Shown in pieces: positions 24,452 through 34,784 of a DNA stretch of 64,000 bases. Under the pieces are notes generated by a model, which saw nothing but the letters and a program-made list of their open reading frames with translations, was not told the origin of the DNA and ran no database searches. The DNA lies in NCBI GenBank assembly GCA_964484205.1, contig CAZAEZ010000002.1, forward strand, positions 230,093 to 294,092. Reading direction: 5' to 3'. Origin of the DNA: M3007 sp964484205 (GTDB lineage Bacteria; Bacteroidota; Bacteroidia; Chitinophagales; Saprospiraceae). Every line of letters starts with the position of its first letter. The first letter of the stretch is position 1. The position numbers and the translations under genes are program-made.

Positions 24452-27400
24452 CTACCGCACCACCGTAACATCCCCTTCCCGGCGCACCGACAGTACCCGC
24501 CCGCAATAATCCACATCCACCAGCATATACCACACAAATACAGCAGGTTGCATGCGCTCGTCACGAAACGGACCTTTCCAGCCGTCGCGGGGATCCCTGG
24601 TGCTGAACATCTTGTTGCCCCAGCGATCGAAAATTTCAAATTTGTAATTGCGCAGCAACAATTCCGGCGCAAAATGCGGCCTGAACTCCGCGTTGTCGGG
24701 GTCTGTCGACTGCGGCGCAAACACATTCGGCATGTAAACAAAGGAAAAATCGGCGCCAACATCGGCCCACTCGGCTTCCGCTTCCGCGCGTTGCATTTCA
24801 CAGTCGTTTTGCACTTCCACCCAAACCGGCCCCGGGTCGTACACCGCAATGGAAGCCGTTTGCGCGCCGGTGTACCAGGTGTACGACAGGTTGGTCAGAT
24901 CGCCACCAACCAAGGGCGCCATCACCACCCCGGCACTGTCGCAAGTCAATACCGCATTTTGCAGCGTAACGGCCAGTGGCGCCCGGGCCGGGATCGTCGT
25001 GTCTGCGGAAAACAGACAGCCGTTGCCGTCTTCCAGCCACACCGTGTAACTGCCCGGCAACAAGTCGGCGAATACCGTCCCGGATTGGAAAATCACACCG
25101 TCGAGCGAGTACTGGTACGGCGCCAACCCGCCGCCGGGGTTCTGAATTTCCAGGCTGCCGGTGCCGCTGTTCAGGCAAGACGCCTTCGGCAAAAGCGAAA
25201 AACCGGCCGCAGGGAAGGCCGAAACCGTTATGGTGATCACCGAATCACAGCCCTCGGCGTTGAGGTATGTGAAAACCCGGCTCTCGCCTGCCTGCAATTC
25301 AACCCCGTCGAACAAAAACGTAGTGCCCGGGCAAACTGTAACCTCCTGCGTTTCAGTTGTGCTGGTCAGTCCGCTCACCACCACGGTTACCACAGAATCA
25401 CAGCCCGCCGCGTTTTGCAGGGTAAAATTTTGCGTGTCGCCGATCTGCAACACCGAGCCCTGGTAGGGGAAGGTTTCTCCCGGACAAAGATCAACCATCA
25501 GCGTACTCGCCGACGTTTGGGCAACCGCCACGTTCACGGTGAGCAGGGAATCACAACCGAGGAAATTCTGAAGGGTAAACTGCTGGGAAGTTCCCGCCGG
25601 GATCAGGTTTCCGTTGAAATCGTAGTCGGTACCGGGGCAAGTGCTCACGTTGAGGGTTCCGGTGGATGTTGGCAGTGCAGCCACATTCACGGTGAGCAGG
25701 GAATCGCAGCCGAGGAAATTTTGAAGAGTAAACTGTTGGCTGGTACCCGCCGGGATCAGGTTTCCGTTGAAATCGTAGCCGGTACCGGGGCAAGCGCTCA
25801 CGTCGAGGGTACCGGTGGAAGTAGGCAGCGCAGCCACGTTTACGGTAAGCAGGGAATCGCAACCGAGGAAATTTTGCAGGGTAAACTGCTGGCTGGTCCC
25901 CGCCGGGATCAGGTTTCCGTTGAAATCGTAGTCGGTGCCGGGGCAGGCGCTCACGTCGAGGGTGCCGGTGGAAGTAGGCAGCGCAGCCACGTTTACGGTA
26001 AGCAGGGAATCGCAACCGAGGAAATTTTGCAGGGTAAACTGCTGGCTGGTCCCCGCCGGGATCAGGTTTCCGTTGAAATCGTAGTCGGTGCCGGGGCAGG
26101 CGCTCACGTCGAGGGTGCCGGTGGAAGTAGGCAGCGCAGCCACGTTTACGGTAAGCAGGGAATCGCAACCGAGGAAATTTTGCAGGGTAAACTGCTGGGA
26201 AGTTCCGGCCGGGATCAGGTTTCCGTTAAAATCGTAGTCGGTACCGGGGCATGCACTCACGTTGAGGGTGCCGGTGGAGGTGGGCAGCGCGGCCACGTTT
26301 ACAGTGAGCAGGGAATCGCAGCCGAGGAAGTTCTGGAGGGTGAACTGCTGGGAAGTCCCCGCCGGGATCAGGTTTCCGTTGAAATCGTAGTCGGTGCCGG
26401 GGCAAGCGCTCACGTTGAGGGTTCCGGTGGAGGTGGGCAGTGCAGCCACGTTTACGGTCAGCAGGGAATCGCAACCGAGGAAATTCTGAAGGGTAAACTG
26501 CTGGGAAGTCCCCGCCGGGATCAGGTTTCCGTTGAAATCGTAGCCGGTACCGGGGCAAGCGCTCACGTCGAGGGTGCCGGTGGAGGTGGGTAGTTCGGTC
26601 ACGTCGACGGTAACCAGCGAGTCGCAACCGTCGGCCGTTGTAAACGAAAACACCTGGCTGGTACCTGCGGGAATCATGGCGCCGTTGTACACCGCCACAT
26701 CGTTCGGGCAGGCGCTGAGCGCCAATGTCGACGTCAGCACATCCAGGCAGGCGGCCCGGATCAACAGGCCCACCTGCGATTCGGCATCGCAGCCCGTAAG
26801 GTTTGCCGCATCCTGACCGATAACGATTTGCCAGCCGGGCGGCAGCAAACCGGCGTCAATTTCCACAGCATAATTTTTTGACAAAATATTGGTAAACGCA
26901 AAGCCGCCGGCCACACCCGACCAAACAGCGCCGATCGGCACACTGTTGTCCAGCAAATTCACGGCAATGCCGGGCACCAGCGTATCCCCGGCATCAATGA
27001 CGCCGTTGTTGTTCACGTCCGACCAAACCTGCCCCAGCACATTGCCATAACCGTCGAGCAGGTTTAGCGTCAGCGGGCCACTTTGGCTGGTACAGCCAAA
27101 AATGTCGGTGAGTACGGCATGGTAGGTTCCACTTTGATCGGGAGCAAAAATGGGTCCGGTAGCTCCCGGCACCGCGGCGCCATTGAAAAACCACTGAAAA
27201 CTGAATACATTGGAAATTGGGGGCAGGCAGAGGGTATCGGGCTTGCAGCGCGTATGGCAACCTGCCGGAATGGCCCGCGTGTTCGGACCGGGCAAAACGG
27301 TTTGCGTGTTGCTGCGGGCTTCACAACCAAATTCGTTGATCACCCGGAGGAAATACACACCGGGATTTTCCGTAACCAGCGGCAGATCGGTTTCGCCGGT

Positions 27401-30400
27401 GTTCCAGATGTACTGCCAGTTGCCCGGCGCCGGGCCGGTGTAACTCAGCGTGTTGTTGGAACCTGCACAGGCGGGAAAAATATTGTTTGCAATGGAAAAT
27501 CCGGACGGCACCGGGTTCACCGTCACCACAAAGGGGTCGGTAACAGCCGTGCAACCGCTCACCCCGTCGGTCACCGTGATGGTGTACACGTGCGTTCCCA
27601 CCGGCAGCAGGTTGTTGCGGCCCTCCGTAAATTCAATGCCGATGTCAGTCACGCCATTCGACCAGGTGTAGGTGTAACTACCCTGGCTGGCGGCAAACAG
27701 ACGCACATCTTCCCCGGCGCAAACGGCATGGCTGGGATAGGCCACCCCGATCGTTTGCCCCAGTTCGTTGGTCAACAACGCTTTGATCAGGGCATCCGGA
27801 CCGGGCGCTACGTCCACAGCGACCGGCGGCGGCGCATAGGTGCAGCCGTTGGCATCGGTGAGGGTCACGGTGTACAGGCCTTCCTGGGTAACCGTCAGCG
27901 TGGTGGCCGTGCTGTTGTCCGACCACAGGTAACTCAAGCCTCCCGGCGGGGCGGTGAGCACCAGGCTGCTGTTTTCACAAATAGGCGCCGGATTGGCAGG
28001 CGTGATTAACCCGTTCAGGCCGTTGGCGGCTACATTGACGGGCAGCATTGCCGACGCTGTGCAGCCAAAATTATCTTCCGATGTTGCGGTCACGGAGAAA
28101 TTGCCTGCGGCAAAACTGTGGTACACCGGCTGGCCGGAGGCCGTATTCAGGGCGCCGGAAGCGGGATCGCCAAAATCCCAGCTGAGGTTCTGGCCGGTGG
28201 CGCTGAAGGCCAGGGCGGTACCGGCACACAGTCCGGCAGGCGGCGTGATCACGGGCGCCGGGGTAACAGGAACAGCGGTCGCCACCGAACGGCTGGCTGT
28301 ACAGCCACTGTTGGCCGTTATCGTTAAGGTGACATTGTAACTGCCCCCCGGGGTATACACATGTACAGGGGTCTGAATGCCCGCCGTATTGTTGGCGCCG
28401 GAAGCCGGATCGCCAAAATCCCAGTTCCAGGCCGTAATACCGCTACCGGGCAAAAAGGCGCTGTGTTCTTCAAAATTGGTTGCGCTGCCGGGACATTCGG
28501 GTAATGGCGTAAAATCGGCCACGGCTTCCACGGTTACCGAGTCGATAATCCTGCAAATCGTGCCGTCGGTCAGCTCGGCATAGGCCGCAACGATAAAATA
28601 GCCCGGATCGGGAAAAACAAAACCGGACGCATCCGCATTTGCCGTGCCGACCAGCAAGGCCCCCGACTGGGCAAATTCATAGCGGCCCGACCCGGGCACA
28701 AAATCAGGACCGGACAAGCTGAAATACATCGAGTCGCAACGCGCCGAGGGGTCAATTTGAAGCGACACACTCCCCGGCGGGCAGGGTACGCCCGGCGTGC
28801 AGGGAAAGCCGCCACCGCCGCCGCCCGTGCAATCTTCCACCACGGCAATGGGGCCGGCAGTAGCGGTACAGCCTGCCGGATTGGTCACTTGCAGCGTGTA
28901 CAGGCCATACTGGTTGGTCGAGTACACCGGGGTGTTTACACCCAGCGGGTTGCCGTCGCGAAACCACGCGTAGGTCAGCGGCGGCCCGGAACTGATCAGG
29001 GCGCGCATGGTCACCGTCTGGGAATTAGCGCAAAACCGCGTGGGGTCGGCGGTGGAGATGGTCACGGTGGGCGTTGCGTCCGGGTTGATGGCAAAGTTGG
29101 TATTTCCGACACAGCCGTTGGCATCCGTGACGGTCACGGCATAGTTGCCGGGGCCGATATCGACTGTCGGCATGGCGCCTAAGTTGCCGCCGCCGGCATT
29201 TGCCCAGCTGTACGTCGAGTACGGACTTGCGGTTTGTACGGTGGCGGTGGCGCCCGGGCACAGGCTGGCCGGGTGGTTTACGGCGGGCGCCGGCAGGCTG
29301 TTGACGGTTACTGCCCGCGCAGCGGTTTTGCCGCAAAGATCAAGGCGCACTTCGTGGTTGCCGGGTGTTTGCCAAAACACTTCCACCTGGTTGGTGCCCT
29401 GGCCGCCGGCAATGGCGCCGGCGCCGGCAGGCACGAGGCTCCATTGGTAGTCCAGGCCCGGAACCAGGGGGGCTACATAGGTTCGTTTCGTATCCGCACA
29501 GGCCGTATTCGGGCCGTTTACGATGAGCGTGCTCAACGTCTGAAGATTCACCAGCACCGGATCGGACGGACAGCCCAGCCCATCGTCGGACATCCGGACC
29601 GCCGTCAGCTGGTAGGGCCCCGTGGCATTCCAGGGCACATTTATCGGGTTTCCAAAAACCGTGGTTGGTGCGGCCGGGCCGTTTTGTATTTCCCAACGAA
29701 TATTGGCGGTGGGCGGCACGCCGGTCGCTTCGTAGGTGAACGTTTCCCCCGGGCAGATCAGCATGGCGCCGGAAATGCCGCTTGGGCCTGCCGGCAAATC
29801 GGGCGCCTGAATGGCCCACTCTGCCTGCTCGGTGCAGGTCAACGTTGGGTCGGCCGGTTGGGCAAACAGGCGGTAAATGCCGGGCCCGCCGGCAAAAGGA
29901 ACGGTTACGGAAGCCGCAGGGGTGGGGGAGGTCCACAGCTCGGAGCCGTCGGGGCCGATGAGCGTCCAGTTGCAGGATAGGTTCTGGTTGTTGTAACTGA
30001 GGCGGCTGAGGTAGTTGCCGCTTGAATTTTGGCAGGCTTCCACCGGGCCGTTGATATAAAAAGGCGACACGATGCGCACCGGGATGGAATCCTGGCCGCC
30101 GCAGCCGAGGTAGCAGTTGTCGTATTGCACCGAAAGCCAGTAGGTGGTAGCCGGGTTTGGAAACCCGTTCCAGCGCACCGACACGCGGTTGGTGCCTTGC
30201 CCTTCTTCGATACTGCCGCCGCCGCTCAGCGACCACACAAAACCCGTGCCGCCGAAGGGTTCGATCGAATAGACCTCCACGGCATCGGGGCACACCTGTT
30301 CGGCGCCGCGTATCTCGGCATTGTCGTCGATGATGGGTATGCGCACGACGGTGGGTTGCGGACAGGCATTTCCGGTGCAGGTAAAATTGCTCAGGCTTAT

Positions 30401-31513
30401 GACGCCTGCCGGGCCGTTCCCCCATTGCACCGTAATGCTGTCGGCGCCCGGTGTGCCGCCGTTGAGAATGGTGCCGTTGGAACTTACCGTCCAGTTGATG
30501 CCGGTACAATTGGCCGAGGCGCTGTAACTAACTGTGGCGCCCGGGCACACATCGCCCACGCAGTCGAGGGTGGGGGCGTCGGCATCGAGTACCTCGATCA
30601 CCATTTCCGTGGTATCGGCACAAAGGCAGGCGCTGCGCGCCACCAGTTGGACGGTGTAAAAACCGGGTGTGAAAAATGTATGTTGCGGATTGGTTTCCGT
30701 GGAGGTGGAGGCGTCGTCGCTGAACGACCATTCGTACAGGTCGGCGTACAGGCTTTGATTTTCAAAATAAACCGTCTGGCCCTTGCACACCTGGAGGGTG
30801 TCGGCGGCGCCGGGCATTGGATCGGTGTCAAAGTCGGCGCGTGGCTCCTCGATGATGGTTACGCAACGACTGGCTTCACCCAGGCAGGTTTGTTGTTGAG
30901 ATCCGGCGTACACCACCGAAACCGATCCGGCGCCCGCCGGCCCCCAGTTCACCGTGACGGAGCTGTTCGATGCCGGTGGGTTGATTACAAAACTTTGAGC
31001 GCCGATGACCGACCAACTGATCGTGTTGCCCGGCCCGCCCAGGTTGCCGCTCAGCGAATACGTGACGGTTGTGAACGGACACACTTTTTCACAATACTGA
31101 TCGTCCGAACCCTGAATGCTGTCCTGGTTACAACTTACCGGATTGCTGGAAATGATTTGCAGCGGCTGATACGGTAAAACGATCACCGTCAACGTGTCGC
31201 CGGTGATCACGCCATTTGGGAGAAATGTGGAAAGGCTGATTTGATAGGTGCCGATGGATGGAAAACAAATCGTGAAATCTTTCTGGTCGCCAAAGGAATT
31301 GAAGTTGTTGGCGCCAAAAACCTCCCAGTAAAACGAATGCGTACCCGAAGTTGGGTAATTGGGGTCTGTAAACAGGGCGGTGTAGGTAAAACAACCAAGG
31401 CAAACTTCGGACGGGCCGTTGATCTGAACGTTTACGTTTTGGCTTTGGCCTTGTACGCTGAGCAGAAACAGATTGGCACAACAAAGCAGGAAAGGAATGA
31501 ATCGGTTTTTCAT
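24452..31513 (-). CDS. Giant secreted adhesin with PKD domains, tandem repeats and gliding/T9SS C-terminal domain
   Basis: A 2353-residue secreted protein with a signal peptide (about 1-23). Ig/PKD-like domains follow, including clear PKD signatures (WDFGDPASGANN and WDFGDPASGALN). An SdrD-B-like domain (GQVWSDVNNNGVIDAGDT) comes next. Seven nearly identical 51-residue repeats (core CPGTDYDFNGNLIPAGTSQQ) are flanked by three diverged copies. The last 90 residues (YMPNVFAPQS ... FEIFDRWGNKMF) are the gliding-motility-associated CHU_C/type B T9SS sorting domain. It is therefore exported by the Por secretin and placed on the surface. The role is probably adhesion or matrix. Cysteines are frequent in the Ig-like part. 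Confidence 0.92.
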   Translation of the reverse strand: MKNRFIPFLLCCANLFLLSVQGQSQNVNVQINGPSEVCLGCFTYTALFTDPNYPTSGTHSFYWEVFGANNFNSFGDQKDFTICFPSIGTYQISLSTFLPNGVITGDTLTVIVLPYQPLQIISSNPVSCNQDSIQGSDDQYCEKVCPFTTVTYSLSGNLGGPGNTISWSVIGAQSFVINPPASNSSVTVNWGPAGAGSVSVVYAGSQQQTCLGEASRCVTIIEEPRADFDTDPMPGAADTLQVCKGQTVYFENQSLYADLYEWSFSDDASTSTETNPQHTFFTPGFYTVQLVARSACLCADTTEMVIEVLDADAPTLDCVGDVCPGATVSYSASANCTGINWTVSSNGTILNGGTPGADSITVQWGNGPAGVISLSNFTCTGNACPQPTVVRIPIIDDNAEIRGAEQVCPDAVEVYSIEPFGGTGFVWSLSGGGSIEEGQGTNRVSVRWNGFPNPATTYWLSVQYDNCYLGCGGQDSIPVRIVSPFYINGPVEACQNSSGNYLSRLSYNNQNLSCNWTLIGPDGSELWTSPTPAASVTVPFAGGPGIYRLFAQPADPTLTCTEQAEWAIQAPDLPAGPSGISGAMLICPGETFTYEATGVPPTANIRWEIQNGPAAPTTVFGNPINVPWNATGPYQLTAVRMSDDGLGCPSDPVLVNLQTLSTLIVNGPNTACADTKRTYVAPLVPGLDYQWSLVPAGAGAIAGGQGTNQVEVFWQTPGNHEVRLDLCGKTAARAVTVNSLPAPAVNHPASLCPGATATVQTASPYSTYSWANAGGGNLGAMPTVDIGPGNYAVTVTDANGCVGNTNFAINPDATPTVTISTADPTRFCANSQTVTMRALISSGPPLTYAWFRDGNPLGVNTPVYSTNQYGLYTLQVTNPAGCTATAGPIAVVEDCTGGGGGGFPCTPGVPCPPGSVSLQIDPSARCDSMYFSLSGPDFVPGSGRYEFAQSGALLVGTANADASGFVFPDPGYFIVAAYAELTDGTICRIIDSVTVEAVADFTPLPECPGSATNFEEHSAFLPGSGITAWNWDFGDPASGANNTAGIQTPVHVYTPGGSYNVTLTITANSGCTASRSVATAVPVTPAPVITPPAGLCAGTALAFSATGQNLSWDFGDPASGALNTASGQPVYHSFAAGNFSVTATSEDNFGCTASAMLPVNVAANGLNGLITPANPAPICENSSLVLTAPPGGLSYLWSDNSTATTLTVTQEGLYTVTLTDANGCTYAPPPVAVDVAPGPDALIKALLTNELGQTIGVAYPSHAVCAGEDVRLFAASQGSYTYTWSNGVTDIGIEFTEGRNNLLPVGTHVYTITVTDGVSGCTAVTDPFVVTVNPVPSGFSIANNIFPACAGSNNTLSYTGPAPGNWQYIWNTGETDLPLVTENPGVYFLRVINEFGCEARSNTQTVLPGPNTRAIPAGCHTRCKPDTLCLPPISNVFSFQWFFNGAAVPGATGPIFAPDQSGTYHAVLTDIFGCTSQSGPLTLNLLDGYGNVLGQVWSDVNNNGVIDAGDTLVPGIAVNLLDNSVPIGAVWSGVAGGFAFTNILSKNYAVEIDAGLLPPGWQIVIGQDAANLTGCDAESQVGLLIRAACLDVLTSTLALSACPNDVAVYNGAMIPAGTSQVFSFTTADGCDSLVTVDVTELPTSTGTLDVSACPGTGYDFNGNLIPAGTSQQFTLQNFLGCDSLLTVNVAALPTSTGTLNVSACPGTDYDFNGNLIPAGTSQQFTLQNFLGCDSLLTVNVAALPTSTGTLNVSACPGTDYDFNGNLIPAGTSQQFTLQNFLGCDSLLTVNVAALPTSTGTLDVSACPGTDYDFNGNLIPAGTSQQFTLQNFLGCDSLLTVNVAALPTSTGTLDVSACPGTDYDFNGNLIPAGTSQQFTLQNFLGCDSLLTVNVAALPTSTGTLDVSACPGTGYDFNGNLIPAGTSQQFTLQNFLGCDSLLTVNVAALPTSTGTLNVSTCPGTDYDFNGNLIPAGTSQQFTLQNFLGCDSLLTVNVAVAQTSASTLMVDLCPGETFPYQGSVLQIGDTQNFTLQNAAGCDSVVTVVVSGLTSTTETQEVTVCPGTTFLFDGVELQAGESRVFTYLNAEGCDSVITITVSAFPAAGFSLLPKASCLNSGTGSLEIQNPGGGLAPYQYSLDGVIFQSGTVFADLLPGSYTVWLEDGNGCLFSADTTIPARAPLAVTLQNAVLTCDSAGVVMAPLVGGDLTNLSYTWYTGAQTASIAVYDPGPVWVEVQNDCEMQRAEAEAEWADVGADFSFVYMPNVFAPQSTDPDNAEFRPHFAPELLLRNYKFEIFDRWGNKMFSTRDPRDGWKGPFRDERMQPAVFVWYMLVDVDYCGRVLSVRREGDVTVVR
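25523..26594. repeat. 153-bp tandem repeat array, seven near-identical copies
   Basis: The unit (51 codons) recurs with an exact 153-bp period, for example at 25958 and 26111. Copies differ by a few mostly silent bases (GTCGGTACC versus GCCGGTACC gives D/G). Near identity at DNA level points to recent expansion or gene conversion. The array is also a likely site of assembly collapse. Confidence 0.9.
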
Positions 31514-31640
31514 GTTAAAAGGATGATTAGTTCATGGAATGGATTGGATTAAAGATACAAACCGGCAGGCGTATGCTGCCAGGGCTTCCTTTAGCAACAC
31601 GAAAAAATATGCGTAGGCGTTGGGTGTGTGCGAAACCTAA

Positions 31641-31718
31641 AACCTGTCAGGTCCAATTTAAATGCAAACGGGCCCGCATCAGCGGGCCCGTTTGCATTTA
31701 AATTGGACCTGACAGGTT
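31641..31718. terminator. Perfect 37-bp hairpin behind apaG
   Basis: Arms at 31641-31677 and 31682-31718 are perfectly complementary around a 4-base ATCA loop (core GCAAACGGGCCCGC). It begins 1 base past the apaG stop codon and precedes the adhesin gene on the same strand. It could terminate apaG transcripts, but the arm is far longer than a normal terminator and lacks a clear T-run, so a mobile palindrome is equally likely. Confidence 0.75.
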
Positions 31719-31719
31719 A

Positions 31720-32106
31720 TTAATTCAGGAGAAACGGCGCTACCATCCGGAACTCCGGAATGCTGGCTTCAAACTGGGAATTGTCGTCCAGGCGAACCAT
31801 CAGGTACGTGCCCGACATTTTTCCCAGCGCGGTATCGAGATTGCAAAATGACGAATAACCGTGCACCTCACCGGGCGCCAGCACGGGCTGCAGGCCCACG
31901 ACGCCTTCGCCTTCCACCTCGCGCAGCACGCCGTCGGAATCCATGATCACCCAATGACGGCGCAGCAGTTGGACCGTGTGCGGGCTGCGGTTTTCGATGG
32001 TGATGTGGTAGCCGAAAATAAATTTACCTTCCCGTGGATTGGAGTGAGCCGCGAGGTATTCCGTCTCTACGCTGACGGTGATGTTGTTGGTGGTGAGTGT
32101 TTCCAT
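31720..32106 (-). CDS. apaG: ApaG family protein
   Basis: A 128-residue single fibronectin-III-like ApaG domain, full length. The segments FIFGYHITIENRSPHTVQLL, RHWVIMDSDG and EGVVGLQPVLAPGE are typical. ApaG was linked to cobalt/magnesium tolerance in enterobacteria, and its fold also occurs in F-box proteins; the biochemical role is not settled. It is a single gene, bounded downstream by the 37-bp hairpin and divergent from an amidohydrolase gene. Confidence 0.93.
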   Translation of the reverse strand: METLTTNNITVSVETEYLAAHSNPREGKFIFGYHITIENRSPHTVQLLRRHWVIMDSDGVLREVEGEGVVGLQPVLAPGEVHGYSSFCNLDTALGKMSGTYLMVRLDDNSQFEASIPEFRMVAPFLLN

Positions 32107-32307
32107 AATCCAGACTGGGTGTTGCGGAATCAGCTAAGTCAATAACTTTCGGGGCAAAATTGTTTAAATAAAATGGATTTGCGAAACGCTTTAACGCGAT
32201 TGCTTTTTGAAAAAATAAATTTTCAAAAACCGGCTTGGAGCCGTTGCCACTCTGCAGCGCTGCGCTAAGGCCGAACATTTCGTACACTTGCAACCAAAAC
32301 AAATGCC

Positions 32308-34032
32308 ATGAAACAAGCCTTACTTTTTTGCATAGCCGTCCTGCTTGTCGCCGGCTGTGCCGCACCCAAACCGCCCGCACCGGCCACGATGATCCTGTTC
32401 AACGGTAATTTTTTTACCGCCGACAGCACCCGGCCTTCCGCCACTGCCCTGGCCATCCGTGCGGATTCGATTATCTACGTCGGCGACGATGCCGGCGCCA
32501 AGGCACTCGCCGGTGCGCAAACCGAACAGATCGACCTGCAGGGCGCCTTTGCCATGCCGGGCCTGATCGAGGGTCACGGGCACTTTCAAGGCCTCGGATT
32601 AAGCCTGCAAAACCTCAACCTGATCAACACACAAACCTGGGACGAGATCGTGGGCCTGGTGGCTGAAAAAGCCAAAACAACACCGGCCGCCGAATGGATC
32701 GAAGGGCGCGGCTGGCACCAGGAAAAGTGGACGGCGCCCATTGGCCGCTCGGTGAACGGTTATCCTTTTCACGATGCGCTTTCCGGGGTGTCGCCGGAAC
32801 ATCCGGTGGTGCTGCGCCATGCCAGCGGCCATGCCCTGATCGCCAATCAAAAAGCCATGCAACTGGCCGGGATCAGCCGCGAAACGCCCGATCCGGTCGG
32901 CGGCCGAATCGTACGCGATGCTTCCGGTACGCTTACCGGCGTATTCGAGGAAAACGCCATGGGCCTGATCACCCGGCCGCTCAACGACTGGAAAAACCAG
33001 CGCAGCGAGGCCGAAAAGCAGGCAGCCTTCGACCGTACCGTTGCCCTGGCGGCAGAAATGTGCCTGAAAAACGGGATCACTTCCTTTCAGGATGCCGGCA
33101 GCGGTTTTTGGGAAATCGAGCAATACAGCCGCCTGGCCCGCGCCGGCAAACTGCCGCTGCGCCTCTGGGTAATGATCAGTGCCCCCGGACCCAATGACTA
33201 TGCCAAACTCGGCGATTTTCCAAAGGTTGGTATCGGCAACGACCACCTCAGCGTGCGCGCCGTGAAAGCCTACCTCGACGGCGCGCTGGGCTCCTACGGC
33301 GCCTGGTTGCTCGAACCCTATGCCGACAAACCCGGTCACTTCGGGCAAAATACCACGCCGGTAGGCGACATTCTGAGTCTGGCTCAACAGTGCCGGAAAT
33401 ACGGCCTCCAACTTTGTGTGCACGCCATCGGCGATCGCGGCAACCGGGAAATGCTGGATGTGTTCGAAAAAAGCCTGGGGCAGGACGCCCGGACCGACGA
33501 CCACCGCTGGCGTATCGAACACGCACAGCACCTGCATCCCGACGATATTCCGCGCTTTGCCGAACTGGGCGTTATCGCTTCCATGCAAGGGATACATTGC
33601 ACCAGCGACGCGCCTTTTGTCGTCAAGCGCCTGGGCGAATGGCGCGCCCGAACAGGCGCCTACGCCTGGCGTAGTTTGATTGATGCCGGCGCACACCTGG
33701 CCAACGGCACGGATACACCGGTGGAAGACGTGAATCCACTGGCTTCACTTTATGCCTCCGTGACCCGGAAACGGGCCGATACCGGGCTGGCGTTTTTTAC
33801 CGATCAAAAAATGACCCGCGTGGAGGCGCTGCGCTCCTATACCCTTTGGAACGCTTACGCTGCTTTTGAAGAACAGGAAAAAGGCGCCTTAACGGTGGGC
33901 AGAAAGGCAGATATAACCGTGCTTTCCAAAGATTTGCTGCATTGCCCGGAGGTGGAAATACTGGATGCGCAGGTGCTGCGCACGATCGTTGGCGGCAAAC
34001 AGCAATGGCCACAGGCCGGGAATAGCCTTTAA
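32308..34032 (+). CDS. Amidohydrolase lipoprotein, YtcJ-like
   Basis: A 574-residue metal-dependent hydrolase of amidohydrolase family 3. It starts with a lipoprotein signal and lipobox (LVAGC, Cys near 17), so it is probably membrane-anchored in the periplasm. Metal-site motifs seen are GHGHFQG (the HxH of strand 1), HAIGDRGNR, RIEHAQHL and NGTDTPVEDVNPL (last Asp). Length matches YtcJ-type proteins. The substrate cannot be told from the sequence. A monocistronic unit. Confidence 0.9.
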   Translation: MKQALLFCIAVLLVAGCAAPKPPAPATMILFNGNFFTADSTRPSATALAIRADSIIYVGDDAGAKALAGAQTEQIDLQGAFAMPGLIEGHGHFQGLGLSLQNLNLINTQTWDEIVGLVAEKAKTTPAAEWIEGRGWHQEKWTAPIGRSVNGYPFHDALSGVSPEHPVVLRHASGHALIANQKAMQLAGISRETPDPVGGRIVRDASGTLTGVFEENAMGLITRPLNDWKNQRSEAEKQAAFDRTVALAAEMCLKNGITSFQDAGSGFWEIEQYSRLARAGKLPLRLWVMISAPGPNDYAKLGDFPKVGIGNDHLSVRAVKAYLDGALGSYGAWLLEPYADKPGHFGQNTTPVGDILSLAQQCRKYGLQLCVHAIGDRGNREMLDVFEKSLGQDARTDDHRWRIEHAQHLHPDDIPRFAELGVIASMQGIHCTSDAPFVVKRLGEWRARTGAYAWRSLIDAGAHLANGTDTPVEDVNPLASLYASVTRKRADTGLAFFTDQKMTRVEALRSYTLWNAYAAFEEQEKGALTVGRKADITVLSKDLLHCPEVEILDAQVLRTIVGGKQQWPQAGNSL

Positions 34033-34125
34033 GGTTTTTTCTATAAAAATAACCGTTGTTTCAACGGAAAATATACCTTTGCTCATAAGTGTTCACCAAA
34101 TTTTTTATAACAAAACGTAAGACAA

Positions 34126-34728
34126 GTGGAATACGGGCATTTTAAGCGGAGAGACCGGGGTGATCGTGATAATCGCGATAATCGCGACCGGGACAGAGAC
34201 CGCCGGGATTTCCGCGACCGTGGAGGCGACCGTGGAGGGTTCCGGGGCCGCGAACGAAACAGTGATCGCGATCCGGAGGAGAGCGTGTTTTCTCAACGCG
34301 TGCGGGCCGGAAAACGGCGCACCTACTTTTTTGATGTGCGCAAAACCAGAGGTGATGATTATTTTATCACGATCACTGAAAGCACCCGTCGCGAAGACGG
34401 TTATGGGTACAAGCGCCACAAAATTTTCCTGTACAAGGAAGATTTCAACCGCTTTGCCGCATCGTTGAACGAAGTGGTCAACCATGTTAAAACCGAATTG
34501 ATGCCGGATTTTGACTATGAGGAGTTTGATCGCAGGCAGGCAGAGTGGGAAGCACAAAACCGCGATGCCGATGAGGATGCTGCCACCGAAGATAGTGGCG
34601 CAGATGATAGTGATGTGGAAACAGCCAAACCATCCAAAAAGGTAAAAGCTTCCGACAAAAAGGAAGCGGATGATGCTGCCGACGGGCCGTCCGATCAACC
34701 TAAGGATGAGGATGAAATGAGTTGGTAG
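34126..34728 (+). CDS. PUR-family DUF3276 nucleic-acid-binding protein
   Basis: A 200-residue protein. An Arg/Asp/Gly-rich disordered N-terminus (about 8-48, RRDRGD- and RGG-like) is followed by a compact PUR domain (SQRVRAGKRRTYFFDVRKTR ... GDDYFITITES ... HKIFLYKEDFNRF, about 53-125). The tail is acidic. DUF3276/PUR proteins are near-universal in Bacteroidota and resemble PUR-alpha single-strand binding domains. The charged tails are unusually long, suggesting RNA binding or condensate behaviour (inference). A TACCTTTG box at 34075-34082 may be its -7 element, with a strong terminator behind the gene. Confidence 0.9.
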   Translation: MEYGHFKRRDRGDRDNRDNRDRDRDRRDFRDRGGDRGGFRGRERNSDRDPEESVFSQRVRAGKRRTYFFDVRKTRGDDYFITITESTRREDGYGYKRHKIFLYKEDFNRFAASLNEVVNHVKTELMPDFDYEEFDRRQAEWEAQNRDADEDAATEDSGADDSDVETAKPSKKVKASDKKEADDAADGPSDQPKDEDEMSW

Positions 34729-34784
34729 CCTGCGCTGCCGCCACCGGAGTTTGCTCCGGTTGTTGTATCCATTTTCAATAAATC

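Noticed and set aside
24548..26593. Plus-strand frame of 681 codons with repeats
   Set aside because: Antisense to the adhesin repeat array; its repeats are the complement of the 153-bp unit.
25523..26594. CRISPR-like array
   Set aside because: The units are contiguous 153-bp coding repeats without unique spacers.
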